64,000 nucleotides of DNA from Cyclobacteriaceae bacterium YHN15 (GTDB lineage Bacteria > Bacteroidota > Bacteroidia > Cytophagales > Cyclobacteriaceae): NCBI GenBank assembly GCA_003797895.1, contig RKQB01000006.1:62001-126000 (forward strand), written 5' to 3'. Below the pieces are notes generated by a model. The model saw only the letters and a list, made by a program, of their open reading frames with translations, was not told where the DNA came from and did no database searches. Of this stretch, positions 44,801 through 54,092 are shown one piece after another. The stretch's first letter is position 1, and each line of letters begins with the position of its first letter. A program made the position numbers and the translations under genes.

Positions 44801-47443
44801 TCCATGGAACTTGCAAACTCAGCCGTAGTATGGCAAACCGTACTCAACCTTGGTGCACTACCTTCCTTGAAAGGACATCAGATTGAGGAAGAAATAGTAC
44901 TTCCCGCGGCCGCTTATGTTGAAATGGCCTGGCAGGCAGCAGAAGAACAAGGAATTAACCTTTCCCATAACCTGGTGAATTTGGTCTTTCGACAAAAAAT
45001 GATTTTGGAGGAAGGAAAAAACAAGTTAATCCAAGCAATTTTATCACCTGTCCAAGAAGGTCAATACAGCTTGGGGATTTACAGTAGAAACGACCCAAAA
45101 TCGGATTGGGACTTTCATGCCTCTTTTCAATTCATTCCTAAGGAATTGGAAAATATCCCCCATATCAGCGCTAAAGATTTCATTGATTTATTCAAAAAAG
45201 AAGCCTTAACCGAGAAGTCAAAGGAAGGATTTTATAAGGCTTTGCAGCTCCGTGGATTAAACTATGGGCCTGATTTCCGAGGGGTTGAACAAATGTGGAG
45301 CAAAGCTAAGGAGGCATTGGCAAAAATTCGAATACCGGAATCAATACAGTTCCAAAAAGACGATTTTCATGTACATCCCGCTCTATTGGATGCCTGTTTG
45401 CAGGTTTTAGCTGGAATCCCAAATGACTCAACGGAAAATCAGCTCTATCTTCCATCAAATTGCAATCAAATCAGATTTTTTTCCAGACCGGAAGCGGAAC
45501 TTTGGAGCTATGTTTCTCTAACAAGTGACCCCTACTTAAGAAGCGATTCTCTTGAAGCTGATATCCGTCTATTTGATGACCGTGGAAAAGTTGTAATAGA
45601 AATAATTGGTTTGGGTCTTCGGCGAATCGGAAGGACCAGTCGCCGACAGTTTACAAGAAAAGACACCTGGCTCTATCAATTAAAATGGCATATACGCAAT
45701 ATCTCCTATATGACACCAATACCTAGAGGTGAAAAAAAGAATTGGCTGATTTTTGCGGACAGCGAAGGGTATGGAACTACCTTGACCCGGCAATTGGAAG
45801 AAAGGGGGGATTCCTGTTTCCTTATTCATGTGTCAGAAATGATGCCGGAGAATGAGTTAATTTTGAGAAGTAAAATCGATAAAATCCTAAAAGAAATTCC
45901 CTCCCCCTTCTCCGGTATTATTCACTTATGGAGTTTGTCCATTCCTCCGCAATCCACAGAAGATAATATTACCATGGACTTGCTGGGATGCAACAGTATC
46001 TTATATCTCATTCAGGCATTGTCAGACCGCTTTGCCGGATCTCCCCGCTTATGGTTGGTAACCAAGGGTGCTCAACAGGTTCAGGCCGGTGAATCGGTTG
46101 CGGTAGAGCAATCTCCTATTTGGGGATTGGGCAAAGTGATTTCTTTTGAACTTCCAGAGCTAAAATGTATGCGGATTGACCTGGATCCCCAACAGATTAG
46201 GGAAGAATCTGTTCCCTTATTGACCCGACAAATTCTGATTGCGGATACTGAAGACCAAATTGCATTTAGAGGAAATAACCGCTTTGTCCAAAGGCTTAGC
46301 CCAATCAAACCTTCTGCTCATTTCAAAGAATTGGTTTTTCATGGAGACCGTAGTTATTTGATTACAGGAGGATTAAGTGGATTAGGGCTCGAAACTGCCA
46401 AATGGATGGTCAAAAAAGGAGCAAAACACCTGGTTTTGTTGGGAAGGAGTGAACCTTCTCCATCCGCTAGGCGGGTGGTTGAAGAAATGGAAAAAACAGG
46501 GGCTAAAGTAGAAGTAAAATTGGCCGATGTAAGTCAATATAACCAACTAAAAGCCATATTTGAGAATTTTGGAAGTCAAATGCCTGCATTGGGCGGTTTG
46601 ATTCATGCAGCAGGTCTATTGGATGATGGTGCTTTGGTTAATCTGGATCCTGAGCGAATGAAAAAAGTAATGGACCCTAAGGTACAGGGAACTTGGAATC
46701 TGCACGAACTTACCTCTAAGCTTAAACTGGATTTCTTTGTTCTTTATTCCTCAGCGGTTTCTGTTCTCGGCTCTCCAGGCCAGGGAAATTATGCGGCGGC
46801 AAGTTCCTATTTGGATGCCATGACCAATTACCGCAGAAATTTGGGGTTACCATGCCTTAGCATCAATTGGGGCCCTTGGGCAGAAGTAGGATTAGCTGCC
46901 GAAGCCAAAGAAAAACTGGAAGAACAAAATTTATCCACACAGCACCTTGTCAAGGTCATTGAAATACAACAAGGGCTTGAAACCTTGGAATATCTCATGA
47001 ATGAGTCTTTCCCTCAGGTTGCTGTTTTGCCTTTCGATCTTAAAAACTTGCTCGAGCTTTATCCCACAGCAGCTGGAATGTCCTTCTTTGAAGAGGTAGG
47101 GGGAAGCGAAACCCATGTTTCCAAATTATATGCCCGTCCCAATCTGCGCCAGAAATATGTAGCTCCAAGAACTGAAATTGAGAAAAAGTTGGCTGAGCTA
47201 TGGCAACAAACACTGCATATTGATGAGGTGGGCATCCATGACTCCTTCTTTGAATTAGGCGGCGATTCGGTACTTGCTGCCCAGATTCTGGTTATGGCCC
47301 GAAAAACTTATGGAATCAGTATCAATCCCCAAGATGCATTTCAGGCATTTACCATTGAGCGCCTGGGAGAATTATTGGAAGCTGAAATATTACGGCAAAT
47401 TGAAGAAATGACTGAAGAAGAAGCTAAAAGGAGGCTTGAATAA
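41807..47443 (+). CDS. Type I polyketide synthase, ACP-KS-AT-DH-KR-ACP
   Basis: An 1878-residue single-module PKS. The domains in order are: ACP (1-80, phosphopantetheine Ser38 in NYGLTSRD); KS (about 95-520, Cys266 in DTACSSSLA, His in EAHGTGT and NIGHLEAA); AT (about 628-930, Ser719 in GHSMGE); DH (about 990-1290, His1024 and Asp1195 in HPALLDA); KR (about 1510-1700, ITGGLSGLG, Tyr1662); ACP (about 1780-1850, Ser1821 in GGDSVLA). There is no ER or methyltransferase. The KR carries LLDD, the B-type sign. The AT substrate motif reads VASHS, so malonyl or a substituted malonyl unit is undecided. It should extend the FAAL-loaded acyl chain once and leave a 2-enoyl product. Confidence 0.95.
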   Translation: MNTREIQEWLIEQIAELAHIHPRDINIYEPFSNYGLTSRDVVTLSGDLEELLGRRLSPTLAYEYPSIESLARHLSESGEIQEHEINEKTSSIPKNEPIAIIGMGCRFPGAENPESFWQMLTKGVDAISEIPADRWNKQAYYHPDPSVPGKSISKWGGFLKNIDQFDPFFFGISPNEAKNMDPQQRLLLELSYEALDNAGQSMEDLNGSLTGVFVGISVNEYSHGQFEDPLTISSHSGTGAALSIAANRISYFYNFQGPSMAVDTACSSSLAAVHLACQSLRNGECTMALAGGVNIILSPVHSIAFTKAGVLSPDGKCKTFDAEANGYVRGEGGGVIILKPLSSAIADGDPVLAVIAGSAMAQDGRTNGLMAPNRESQENLLVQAYSNAGISPNEVQYVEAHGTGTLLGDSMEAAAIGAIIGKDRAKTPCAIGSVKTNIGHLEAAAGIAGLIKVVLSIQNRSIPASLHYHSPNPHIPFKELHIKVQNEFTPWNSDFRPMTAGVSSFGFGGTTVHIVLRELAFYLKKEEIERLETEEPSSFLLPLSASNFEDLLPLANGFKELLAKENNHSIHNLCLAAGKRRSSFTHRLAALGNSKKELIRCLEAFISGQQDPNLFISDPAEQTNPKLAFVFSGQGGQWYGMGKELLKEEKVFSQAIDRIDQVIQNQFNWSLKQVLLSEASEQSLEEIDVVQPAIFSIQVALAELWKHWGIIPDAVCGHSMGEVAAAYIAGILNLEDAVKIVCLRSQLLKELSGKGAMLATELSPIQATEMLKGLENDISIAAINGPSSTVLSGKPEQLLKLKDDLDRQNLFCKWVKVDVASHSPQIEQLRPSLMKVMEGLRPQTPQIPFYSTVSGNLESNKVFDAEYWVDNIRKPVLFSSTIHKLLDNGHGKIVEIGPHPILLGAIQQTVNFQQNEIKLLSSIRREEPEREILLRSLGVLYVQGFKIKWNHLYSDQSQYIPLPPFKWNNQRYWMDAGSPGSWNKLQVGRNLGHPLLGSSMELANSAVVWQTVLNLGALPSLKGHQIEEEIVLPAAAYVEMAWQAAEEQGINLSHNLVNLVFRQKMILEEGKNKLIQAILSPVQEGQYSLGIYSRNDPKSDWDFHASFQFIPKELENIPHISAKDFIDLFKKEALTEKSKEGFYKALQLRGLNYGPDFRGVEQMWSKAKEALAKIRIPESIQFQKDDFHVHPALLDACLQVLAGIPNDSTENQLYLPSNCNQIRFFSRPEAELWSYVSLTSDPYLRSDSLEADIRLFDDRGKVVIEIIGLGLRRIGRTSRRQFTRKDTWLYQLKWHIRNISYMTPIPRGEKKNWLIFADSEGYGTTLTRQLEERGDSCFLIHVSEMMPENELILRSKIDKILKEIPSPFSGIIHLWSLSIPPQSTEDNITMDLLGCNSILYLIQALSDRFAGSPRLWLVTKGAQQVQAGESVAVEQSPIWGLGKVISFELPELKCMRIDLDPQQIREESVPLLTRQILIADTEDQIAFRGNNRFVQRLSPIKPSAHFKELVFHGDRSYLITGGLSGLGLETAKWMVKKGAKHLVLLGRSEPSPSARRVVEEMEKTGAKVEVKLADVSQYNQLKAIFENFGSQMPALGGLIHAAGLLDDGALVNLDPERMKKVMDPKVQGTWNLHELTSKLKLDFFVLYSSAVSVLGSPGQGNYAAASSYLDAMTNYRRNLGLPCLSINWGPWAEVGLAAEAKEKLEEQNLSTQHLVKVIEIQQGLETLEYLMNESFPQVAVLPFDLKNLLELYPTAAGMSFFEEVGGSETHVSKLYARPNLRQKYVAPRTEIEKKLAELWQQTLHIDEVGIHDSFFELGGDSVLAAQILVMARKTYGISINPQDAFQAFTIERLGELLEAEILRQIEEMTEEEAKRRLE

Positions 47444-47448
47444 GGAGC

Positions 47449-50400
47449 ATGGCAAACAATGAACTTTCATCGGTTAAAAAAGCACTTTTGGAAAAATGGC
47501 TCCAGGGAAAGCAACCTGAGGTGAAGAAAGTTGGAATTCCTCCACGTCCTAATTCAATTGCGGTTCCGCTTTCCTTTCCTCAGCAAAGACAGTTATTTCT
47601 TGAATTGCTCGATCGCGGAACTGCTGTAAATAATCTTTCGGTCTTTATCAAGATCAAGGGATGTCTTATTCCATCCGCTTTGGAAAAAAGTGCCAATCAG
47701 ATTCTAGAGCGACATGATAATTTAAGGACCTGTTTTTCATTTGATCAGGGGCTCCCTTATCCAATAATCAAAAATGAACTTAAAATCACAATACCCTTCT
47801 TGAATTTGCAGGATCTGGAAAAAGTCAAAAGGGAAGCGGAAGCAGTTAGCATCGCTGAAAAGGAAGTATTACAGTCATTCGACCTGACCCAAGCCCCATT
47901 GCTTCGCCTGAAACTATTCCAAATTGATACTGAAGAACATTTGCTTTTGGTACTTATCCACCATACGCTTGCGGACGGTTGGTCATTAGGGGTTTTTCTT
48001 AAAGAACTGATGGCCTTCTATCAGGCAATCACCAAAAGTATTCCAGTGAATTTAAAAGAATTACCTATTCAATATGCTGATTATGCCCATTGGCAAAAAG
48101 AGGAAGCAGGGAAGAGAATTATGGAATCCCACCTGTCTTATTGGAAAGAGAAATTAGAAGGCGAACTTCCTGTATTGGAGTTGCCAACCGACTATCCAAG
48201 AAGTCCAAGGCGGACTTTTTCAGGCAGAACTTTTCGTTTTGATCTTGACAAAGGACTAACAGATAAATTGGAACAAATCAGCAGGGAGGAAGACAGTACC
48301 TTATTTATGGCTTTGTTGACTTCTTTTTATATTTTACTGCATAAATATTCAGGACAGGAGGATATTCTGATAGGTACGCCTATCGCGAACAGAAACCTAC
48401 CTGAAGTTGAGCCCTTGATTGGTGTTTTTATCAATACTTTGGTACTGCGCGCGACTTTCTCCGGAAATTCATCTTTTCGCCAATTGTTACAAAATGTCAG
48501 GAAAGTTTCATTGGATGCATTTTCACATCAGGATATCCCCTTCGAAAAATTGGTTGAAGAGCTCAAACCCATAAGAGATCTAAGCCGTACTCCGCTTTTT
48601 CAGGTAGTTTTTAATTTACAGAATACTCCCATGCCAAAAATGGAAATACCCGGTTTGGAAACAAGCTTTCTTGAAATTGACAGCGGGGTCTCACAATTTG
48701 ATCTCACCTTGATGATTTCAAAAAGAAAGGGACAATACCGGTGTGCGGTAGAATACAATAAAGGTCTGTTTCAAGAGGATACGATTAGCAGAATGTTCCA
48801 TTCATTCCAGTTGATAATGGAGAATGCCTTGATTCACCCTGATAGGCCTATTTCTGAGCTGGAATTTTTGAACGATTTGGAACTTCAACAACTCGTCCAT
48901 CACCGCAATCAAACTCAAGTGGATTTTCCTCAGGAAATCTGTTTTCACCAACTTTTCGAAACACAGGTTGAAAAAACACCTAATGGCATAGCTGTAATCC
49001 ATCCTCAGCATCAATTGACCTATAGAGCGCTTAACCGTCGGGCAAATTTCCTTGCCCATGAATTATTGGGTTTGGGTGTCGGTCTGGGATCCCGGGTAGG
49101 AATTTGGATGAAAAGATCATGGACTATACCGGAAGTCCTATTGGCGGTACATAAAACCGGTGGGGCCTATGTCCCTATTCATAGCTCCTTCCCGAAAGCA
49201 AGGCTTCAATATATTTTAGAAGATGCTCAGTTGGAAGTTCTAATAAGTAACATGGAGCCGGAATCACTTGAAGGGCTTGATGTCCCAATAATTAAATGGG
49301 ATGAAAAGGCACTTAATCGTATAGAAAATTTTCCAAACCTCTCTTCTCAAGTCACGCCGCATCATCTTGCCTATCTCATTTATACTTCAGGATCAACTGG
49401 CAATCCAAAAGGCGTGATGATTCCACATTCCTCACTTATGAATTTCCTCTGGTCTATGAAAAGTAGACCAGGGATACAACAGAATGATGTGCTAATGTCC
49501 GTAACCTCCCTTTCCTTCGACATAGCGGCACTTGAAATAATGTTGCCCCTGATTTCAGGGGCGAAATTGCTTATTGCCAGTGAGGAAATGATGGAGCAAC
49601 CAAGCCTTTTGGGTGAAGCGATTGATCAATTTGGGGTAAACATGATGCAGGCCACCCCGTCCATTTGGCAGTTATTGCTGGATTCAGGTTGGAAAGGGAA
49701 AAATGATTTAAAGGCACTTTGTGGAGGAGATGCATTGCCACGGAAATTTGCCAATAAACTTTTGGACAAAGTGGGGAGTTTATGGAATATGTATGGTCCG
49801 ACTGAGACGACCATCTGGTCATCTGCGAACCTGATAAACCCAGGTGATAACCCCGTTACCATCGGGCAAGCCATTGGCAATACCCAACTCTATATTTTGG
49901 ATAAATATGGCCAACCAGTTCCTCTCAAGGTAGTGGGTGAATTGCATATTGGTGGTGAAGGATTGGCAAAAGGATACTTAAATCTGCCCCATATGACCAA
50001 AGAGAAATTCGTTGCTGATCGATTTTCATCCAATCCCCAAGCGCGCTTGTACAAAACAGGTGACCGTGCAAGGTATATGCCTGATGGTTCAATTGAGATT
50101 TTAGGAAGGATGGATGACCAGGTAAAGATTAATGGCAACCGAATGGAATTGGGGGAAATTATGACCGTTTTGCTACAGCATCCATCCATTCAAAATGGGG
50201 TTGTTTTAACAAGAAAAGAAGATTTTGGGGAGAAAAAACTGATAGCCTATTTTGTGCCCAAAAACAACATGGTCATTGAGCAAAATGAATTGAAAGAATT
50301 TTTGGGTAAAAAGCTGCCCAGTTACATGATCCCTGCTTTTTTTGTGAGTCTACCTTCCCTTCCTTTAAGTCCAAGTGGAAAAATCAATAGAAAGGATTTA

Positions 50401-50670
50401 CCAGAACCGGGAAATCACCAACAATCGAAATCATATGTTTCTCCCCGAAATGAAACCGAACAAATTTTGGCAGAAATCTGGCGAAATGTGCTCAATATAG
50501 AGCAAGTTGGGATTCATGATAATTTTTTTGACTTAGGAGGGGCATCTATGCAGAGTCTGCAAGTTGTGGCCAAAGTGAATATGTTCGGCTTTCGTATAAA
50601 TGTGGAGCATCTTTTTGAATATCAGACTATCTATGAATTGTCAAACTTTCTGGAAAAGGAACCTGTTTGA
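47449..50670 (+). CDS. Nonribosomal peptide synthetase, C-A-T, glycine predicted
   Basis: A 1073-residue single-module NRPS starting 5 bases after the PKS stop. The condensation domain (about 40-470) has an intact HHTLADG (His171-His172 to Gly177). The adenylation domain (about 480-960) has YTSGSTGNPKG, YGPTETT and the Lys in PSGKINRK. The carrier domain has Ser1033 in DLGGASMQSL. Aligning to GrsA by eye gives the ten specificity residues D-I-L-Q-C-G-M-I-W-K, close to codes I recall for glycine. There is no thioesterase or reductase domain, so release needs another enzyme. The expected intermediate is an N-acylglycine thioester. Confidence 0.93.
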   Translation: MANNELSSVKKALLEKWLQGKQPEVKKVGIPPRPNSIAVPLSFPQQRQLFLELLDRGTAVNNLSVFIKIKGCLIPSALEKSANQILERHDNLRTCFSFDQGLPYPIIKNELKITIPFLNLQDLEKVKREAEAVSIAEKEVLQSFDLTQAPLLRLKLFQIDTEEHLLLVLIHHTLADGWSLGVFLKELMAFYQAITKSIPVNLKELPIQYADYAHWQKEEAGKRIMESHLSYWKEKLEGELPVLELPTDYPRSPRRTFSGRTFRFDLDKGLTDKLEQISREEDSTLFMALLTSFYILLHKYSGQEDILIGTPIANRNLPEVEPLIGVFINTLVLRATFSGNSSFRQLLQNVRKVSLDAFSHQDIPFEKLVEELKPIRDLSRTPLFQVVFNLQNTPMPKMEIPGLETSFLEIDSGVSQFDLTLMISKRKGQYRCAVEYNKGLFQEDTISRMFHSFQLIMENALIHPDRPISELEFLNDLELQQLVHHRNQTQVDFPQEICFHQLFETQVEKTPNGIAVIHPQHQLTYRALNRRANFLAHELLGLGVGLGSRVGIWMKRSWTIPEVLLAVHKTGGAYVPIHSSFPKARLQYILEDAQLEVLISNMEPESLEGLDVPIIKWDEKALNRIENFPNLSSQVTPHHLAYLIYTSGSTGNPKGVMIPHSSLMNFLWSMKSRPGIQQNDVLMSVTSLSFDIAALEIMLPLISGAKLLIASEEMMEQPSLLGEAIDQFGVNMMQATPSIWQLLLDSGWKGKNDLKALCGGDALPRKFANKLLDKVGSLWNMYGPTETTIWSSANLINPGDNPVTIGQAIGNTQLYILDKYGQPVPLKVVGELHIGGEGLAKGYLNLPHMTKEKFVADRFSSNPQARLYKTGDRARYMPDGSIEILGRMDDQVKINGNRMELGEIMTVLLQHPSIQNGVVLTRKEDFGEKKLIAYFVPKNNMVIEQNELKEFLGKKLPSYMIPAFFVSLPSLPLSPSGKINRKDLPEPGNHQQSKSYVSPRNETEQILAEIWRNVLNIEQVGIHDNFFDLGGASMQSLQVVAKVNMFGFRINVEHLFEYQTIYELSNFLEKEPV

Positions 50671-50721
50671 TTTTTTCCAAGAGAAAGTTTTCAATTATCC
50701 ATCTTCGGAAAAATCCTATCC

Positions 50722-51378
50722 CTAAACCTGGGAGGGAAGCACTTCTTTTTTTCTATTGGATACAACCACCAAAATGACTAACAAACTCAAAATCGCGGCG
50801 AAAAAACACCAGACAGAAATCAGATAATTGGTGAAAAAAAGATAGGTGAAAGCCAGGGAGGCAAACATTGCTGAGGCCAATAGCTTAGTATACCGTAAAG
50901 TAGACAGGAAAGGGGTAATGGCTATGGTAACAAAATTAAAAGGCTTGGCTATATGAAGATTTGGGAAATCCCGGTAGTAGCGGATATGATGGTTCTCGAC
51001 AGTGGCAGAAATATCAAAATTAATCAGACAATAAAACATGTAAAGGGATGTGGCAATTCCTATCAATACAAAATAATACAGGATTTTTTTCCTTTGCTTA
51101 TCCGGTTCCATCAACCAAATTATCAATGGTGTCCAAATGGGCCAAATGGGCTGGGAAATGAATGAATACCCATAAAGTGCGATCGTGTACCAAGAGGCAA
51201 AATCAGGATTTGTCAAAGATAACCAAAGAAAGCCTTCCGCAATTTGATGAAAACTGAAGAGTAAAGGTGTGCTGGCAAATAGCAACATACCCCGGGATTC
51301 AGTCTTTTTGACCGCATAATATCCCGGACCGATCAGACCAACGCCGACAGCAAAACTGGCACCTGCTGAAAAACACAT
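50722..51378 (-). CDS. DUF6629-like integral membrane protein
   Basis: A 218-residue protein with about seven hydrophobic helices and only a short basic tail (SNRKKEVLPSQV). The N-terminus MCFSAGASFAVGVGL, with Cys2 and a small-residue helix, is the mark I associate with DUF6629 proteins, which have no known function. It follows oleD on the same strand after 43 bases and may be cotranscribed. It is the only multi-pass protein of the core locus, but it does not resemble a known exporter. Confidence 0.75.
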   Translation of the reverse strand: MCFSAGASFAVGVGLIGPGYYAVKKTESRGMLLFASTPLLFSFHQIAEGFLWLSLTNPDFASWYTIALYGYSFISQPIWPIWTPLIIWLMEPDKQRKKILYYFVLIGIATSLYMFYCLINFDISATVENHHIRYYRDFPNLHIAKPFNFVTIAITPFLSTLRYTKLLASAMFASLAFTYLFFTNYLISVWCFFAAILSLLVILVVVSNRKKEVLPSQV

Positions 51379-51420
51379 TGTATGCTATCTACCTTTAGTG
51401 ATTAATTCAATTAAATGTAA

Positions 51421-52449
51421 TCAAAAACCTCGGCTTTTTGGAAAAATATTCTCGGTTTTTTCTGTTGATAACCAATGCTTTAATTGCTCCATTCCCTTTT
51501 CTATAGAAACATCAGCTCGATAACCAAAATCACGCTTCGCTGCTGAAATATCATACCAATGAGAAGTAATGAGCTGTTGGCTTAGAAACGAAGTTATCAT
51601 CGGTTCAGATGTTATTCCGAATAAGCGGTAAATATTTTCCAAAGCTTCAGCTACAACGCGTGAAATTACTGGAGAGAGGTGTTTAGTAACAGGGGGAATT
51701 CCAGCTGCATTAAGAAGTTGATTAATTAGGTCAGCAATGGCAATTGGATGACCTTGGGAGATGAAATAGGCCTTCCCTTCCACTTTTGAAGAATCCTGGG
51801 TTATTTGGTCTAAAGCTAAAACGTGAGCTATCGCAGCATTATCAATGAAAATACAATCAACTTTATTGCTTCCATCTCCAATGATTCTGAGTCTTCCATT
51901 TTTTGCCTTTTCAACCAGCTTTGGAAGTAGCTGATTGTCTCCCGGTCCCCAAATCAAATGAGGCCGAAGGCAAACTGTCTTGAAAAATGGATTGTTTGCT
52001 GCCATGACGATTTGTTCAGCCATTGCCTTGGTCTGGGGATAGTATGCATTATATCTTTTAGGATACGGAAGGCTTTCATTCTTCCCTTCACAGTCCTTTC
52101 CATCAAATACCACGCTTGGTGAACTTGTAAAAACCAAAAATCTAACGCCTTGTTCCTTGCAAGCCTTAATTACATTTTCAGTTCCCAGTACATTTGTTTG
52201 AAAAAAATCTTCGAATTTCCCCCACATTCCCATTTTGGCAGCCACATGAAATACCGCATTGCAATCTTCCATAGCTTGTTTTAGAATGTCAAAATCTCGA
52301 AGATCGCCTTGGTATTGAATTATTCCCAATTCATCCAAAAAGGGATATTGCTGTCGGGAAAAACTCACAATTTCATGCCCTTGGGATAGCAGTTGACGGA
52401 TAATGGCAAAACCCAAAAAACCACCCCCACCGGTAACCAGAATTTTCAT
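51421..52449 (-). CDS. oleD: OleD-like NAD(P)-dependent beta-ketoacid reductase (extended SDR)
   Basis: A 342-residue extended short-chain dehydrogenase beginning at the ATG at 52449, which overlaps the oleC stop (ATGA). It has the NAD(P) motif VTGGGGFLGFA (5-15) and the catalytic Tyr137-x3-Lys141 in YPQTK. Blocks typical of OleD are present: IIQYQGDL, the VFHVAAKMGMWG region, LRPHLIWGPGDNQLLPKL, then KAYFISQGHPI. Family knowledge: OleD reduces the 2-alkyl-3-keto acid made by OleA to a beta-hydroxy acid. Here it is the last of three ole genes. Confidence 0.88.
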   Translation of the reverse strand: MKILVTGGGGFLGFAIIRQLLSQGHEIVSFSRQQYPFLDELGIIQYQGDLRDFDILKQAMEDCNAVFHVAAKMGMWGKFEDFFQTNVLGTENVIKACKEQGVRFLVFTSSPSVVFDGKDCEGKNESLPYPKRYNAYYPQTKAMAEQIVMAANNPFFKTVCLRPHLIWGPGDNQLLPKLVEKAKNGRLRIIGDGSNKVDCIFIDNAAIAHVLALDQITQDSSKVEGKAYFISQGHPIAIADLINQLLNAAGIPPVTKHLSPVISRVVAEALENIYRLFGITSEPMITSFLSQQLITSHWYDISAAKRDFGYRADVSIEKGMEQLKHWLSTEKTENIFPKSRGF

Positions 52450-54092
52450 GTCAGTTTGTTTTTGGCCCAATACGCTAATTTTTCACGGATAATTTTCGCA
52501 TTATGTCTATAGTCCACAGGAAATCCCGGATGAAACAGTAAAGTCTTGATTGGTTTGGTTAAAGGATGGTCAGAGGCCCATGACAGCAATTCATTCTTTA
52601 GTTTTTCCCTATCAATTTGACTTTTGCTTTTTTCGACCTCCACACATATAACTGCATTTCCATTCACTCCTAGCAGTGCTGTACGGAAGACATCAGGATG
52701 CTTATTGAAAATATGCTCGCACTGGATGGTATAAAGTTCCTGATTACCGGATTTTACCCTATGGGATTTCCGACCACAAAACCAAAGGTTCCCATCAGAA
52801 TCAAAGTACCCCAAATCCCCCATGCGGTGTCGCATTACATGGCCATCCTGGATTTTCGCCAATTGATTTGCGTTTTCCCTATTGTAATAACTTTGCGTTA
52901 CATTGGGCCCTTTCACTACAATCTCTCCGATTTCACCTTCAAGCACTTTGAGGTCCTCGGCCCAGAATGGAATGGCTTCGTCCTTGATTTTAATAATATC
53001 CACTTCAATACCCTTTATAACTTTGCCTATACAAACCCCATGTCCATTTTCGGTTTTAGCCTGTGTTTCCCTGAGAATCTGATGACTGCCAACTTTGGTA
53101 ATAGGCATGGCTTCGGTTGAACCGTAAGGTGTAAAAATCTGGGTTTCCGGATTGAGCATGGAAGAAAAACGGATCAGTGCTTTAGTGGAAGCCGGGGCTC
53201 CTGCAGAAATCACCCTGTTTAAGCTGGGGAGTTTAATACCCTTCTCTTCACCATATCTCCCTACTTTCTCCAAAAGGGCCGGTGATCCGAACATATTGGT
53301 AATCCCAAATTGTTTGATAGGTCCAATAATATGTCTTGGATTAACTGAGGCCGGTTTGGTGGGATCCATATCCGGTATGATACTGCTCATTCCTAAAGCT
53401 GGATTGAAAAGAGCAAATGGGGGAAAGGTAGGCATATCAATTTCCCCAGGAGAAAAACCGAAAGTCTCCTTAATCATATCCAATTGTGATTTGAAATTAC
53501 CATGTGAATATGACACTCCTTTGGGTAAACCCGTTGAACCTGTAGTAAAAAGAATAGCGGCCAAATCATTTGGCCCAGCATTAAAAACCGGAAATGAGGT
53601 CTCTGATCGGTCTATTGCAAGGACGGTTTTCATTTTTTTCCCGCCCCAGAACAAACGGGGACCAATGGTAATGGTCTTTCGGATTGATTTTTTCCCCCAG
53701 CCCAAAAGAATCCTTGCCACATGTGCTTTGCTGATTCCGATAAAACCATTTGGTTCTGATTCATTAATACATTTTTTGAGATTTTTTAAACCCGTCCCCG
53801 GATCAATGAATATGGGAACAATCCCGGTTTGAAGCATGGAAAACCCAAGAATAAAGAAATCGAATCCAGGAGGTACCATCATCAAGACCTTATCTCCTTT
53901 TTGGAAGCCGGATGCCAAAAGCCCTCGAGCCATGCAGGAGGTTTCATGGGCAAGTTCTTTAAATGAAATTTTTTTGTAGCGGGTTATGCCGTTTTTATCG
54001 ATGCTGTTTCTAATAGGAAAAGCGATAGCCAGTACATCTGGTTGAGTCTTTGCCTTTTCAACTAGGGCGGAAGCGATATTATAGTTTTCCAT
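52446..54092 (-). CDS. oleC: OleC-like beta-lactone synthetase
   Basis: A 548-residue ANL-family enzyme from the Met at 54092, which overlaps the oleB end by 14 bases; Mets at 54104 and 54116 are alternatives. It has LFTTGSTGLPKGVSYSHG (about 181-198) and the OleC-diagnostic block PTFPPFALFNPALGMSSIIP (about 217-236), followed by DMDPTKPA. FGSPALLEK, YGSTEAMPI and, at the end, HPGFPVDYRHNAKIIREKL also match OleC. Family knowledge: OleC uses ATP to close beta-hydroxy acids to beta-lactones rather than making acyl-CoA. Homologues build lipstatin-type beta-lactones. Confidence 0.9.
   Translation of the reverse strand: MENYNIASALVEKAKTQPDVLAIAFPIRNSIDKNGITRYKKISFKELAHETSCMARGLLASGFQKGDKVLMMVPPGFDFFILGFSMLQTGIVPIFIDPGTGLKNLKKCINESEPNGFIGISKAHVARILLGWGKKSIRKTITIGPRLFWGGKKMKTVLAIDRSETSFPVFNAGPNDLAAILFTTGSTGLPKGVSYSHGNFKSQLDMIKETFGFSPGEIDMPTFPPFALFNPALGMSSIIPDMDPTKPASVNPRHIIGPIKQFGITNMFGSPALLEKVGRYGEEKGIKLPSLNRVISAGAPASTKALIRFSSMLNPETQIFTPYGSTEAMPITKVGSHQILRETQAKTENGHGVCIGKVIKGIEVDIIKIKDEAIPFWAEDLKVLEGEIGEIVVKGPNVTQSYYNRENANQLAKIQDGHVMRHRMGDLGYFDSDGNLWFCGRKSHRVKSGNQELYTIQCEHIFNKHPDVFRTALLGVNGNAVICVEVEKSKSQIDREKLKNELLSWASDHPLTKPIKTLLFHPGFPVDYRHNAKIIREKLAYWAKNKLT

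Noticed and set aside
53152..53832. 226-codon plus-strand frame inside oleC
   Set aside because: It is a shadow of the oleC coding strand, whose motifs are unmistakable; the shadow has no domain.
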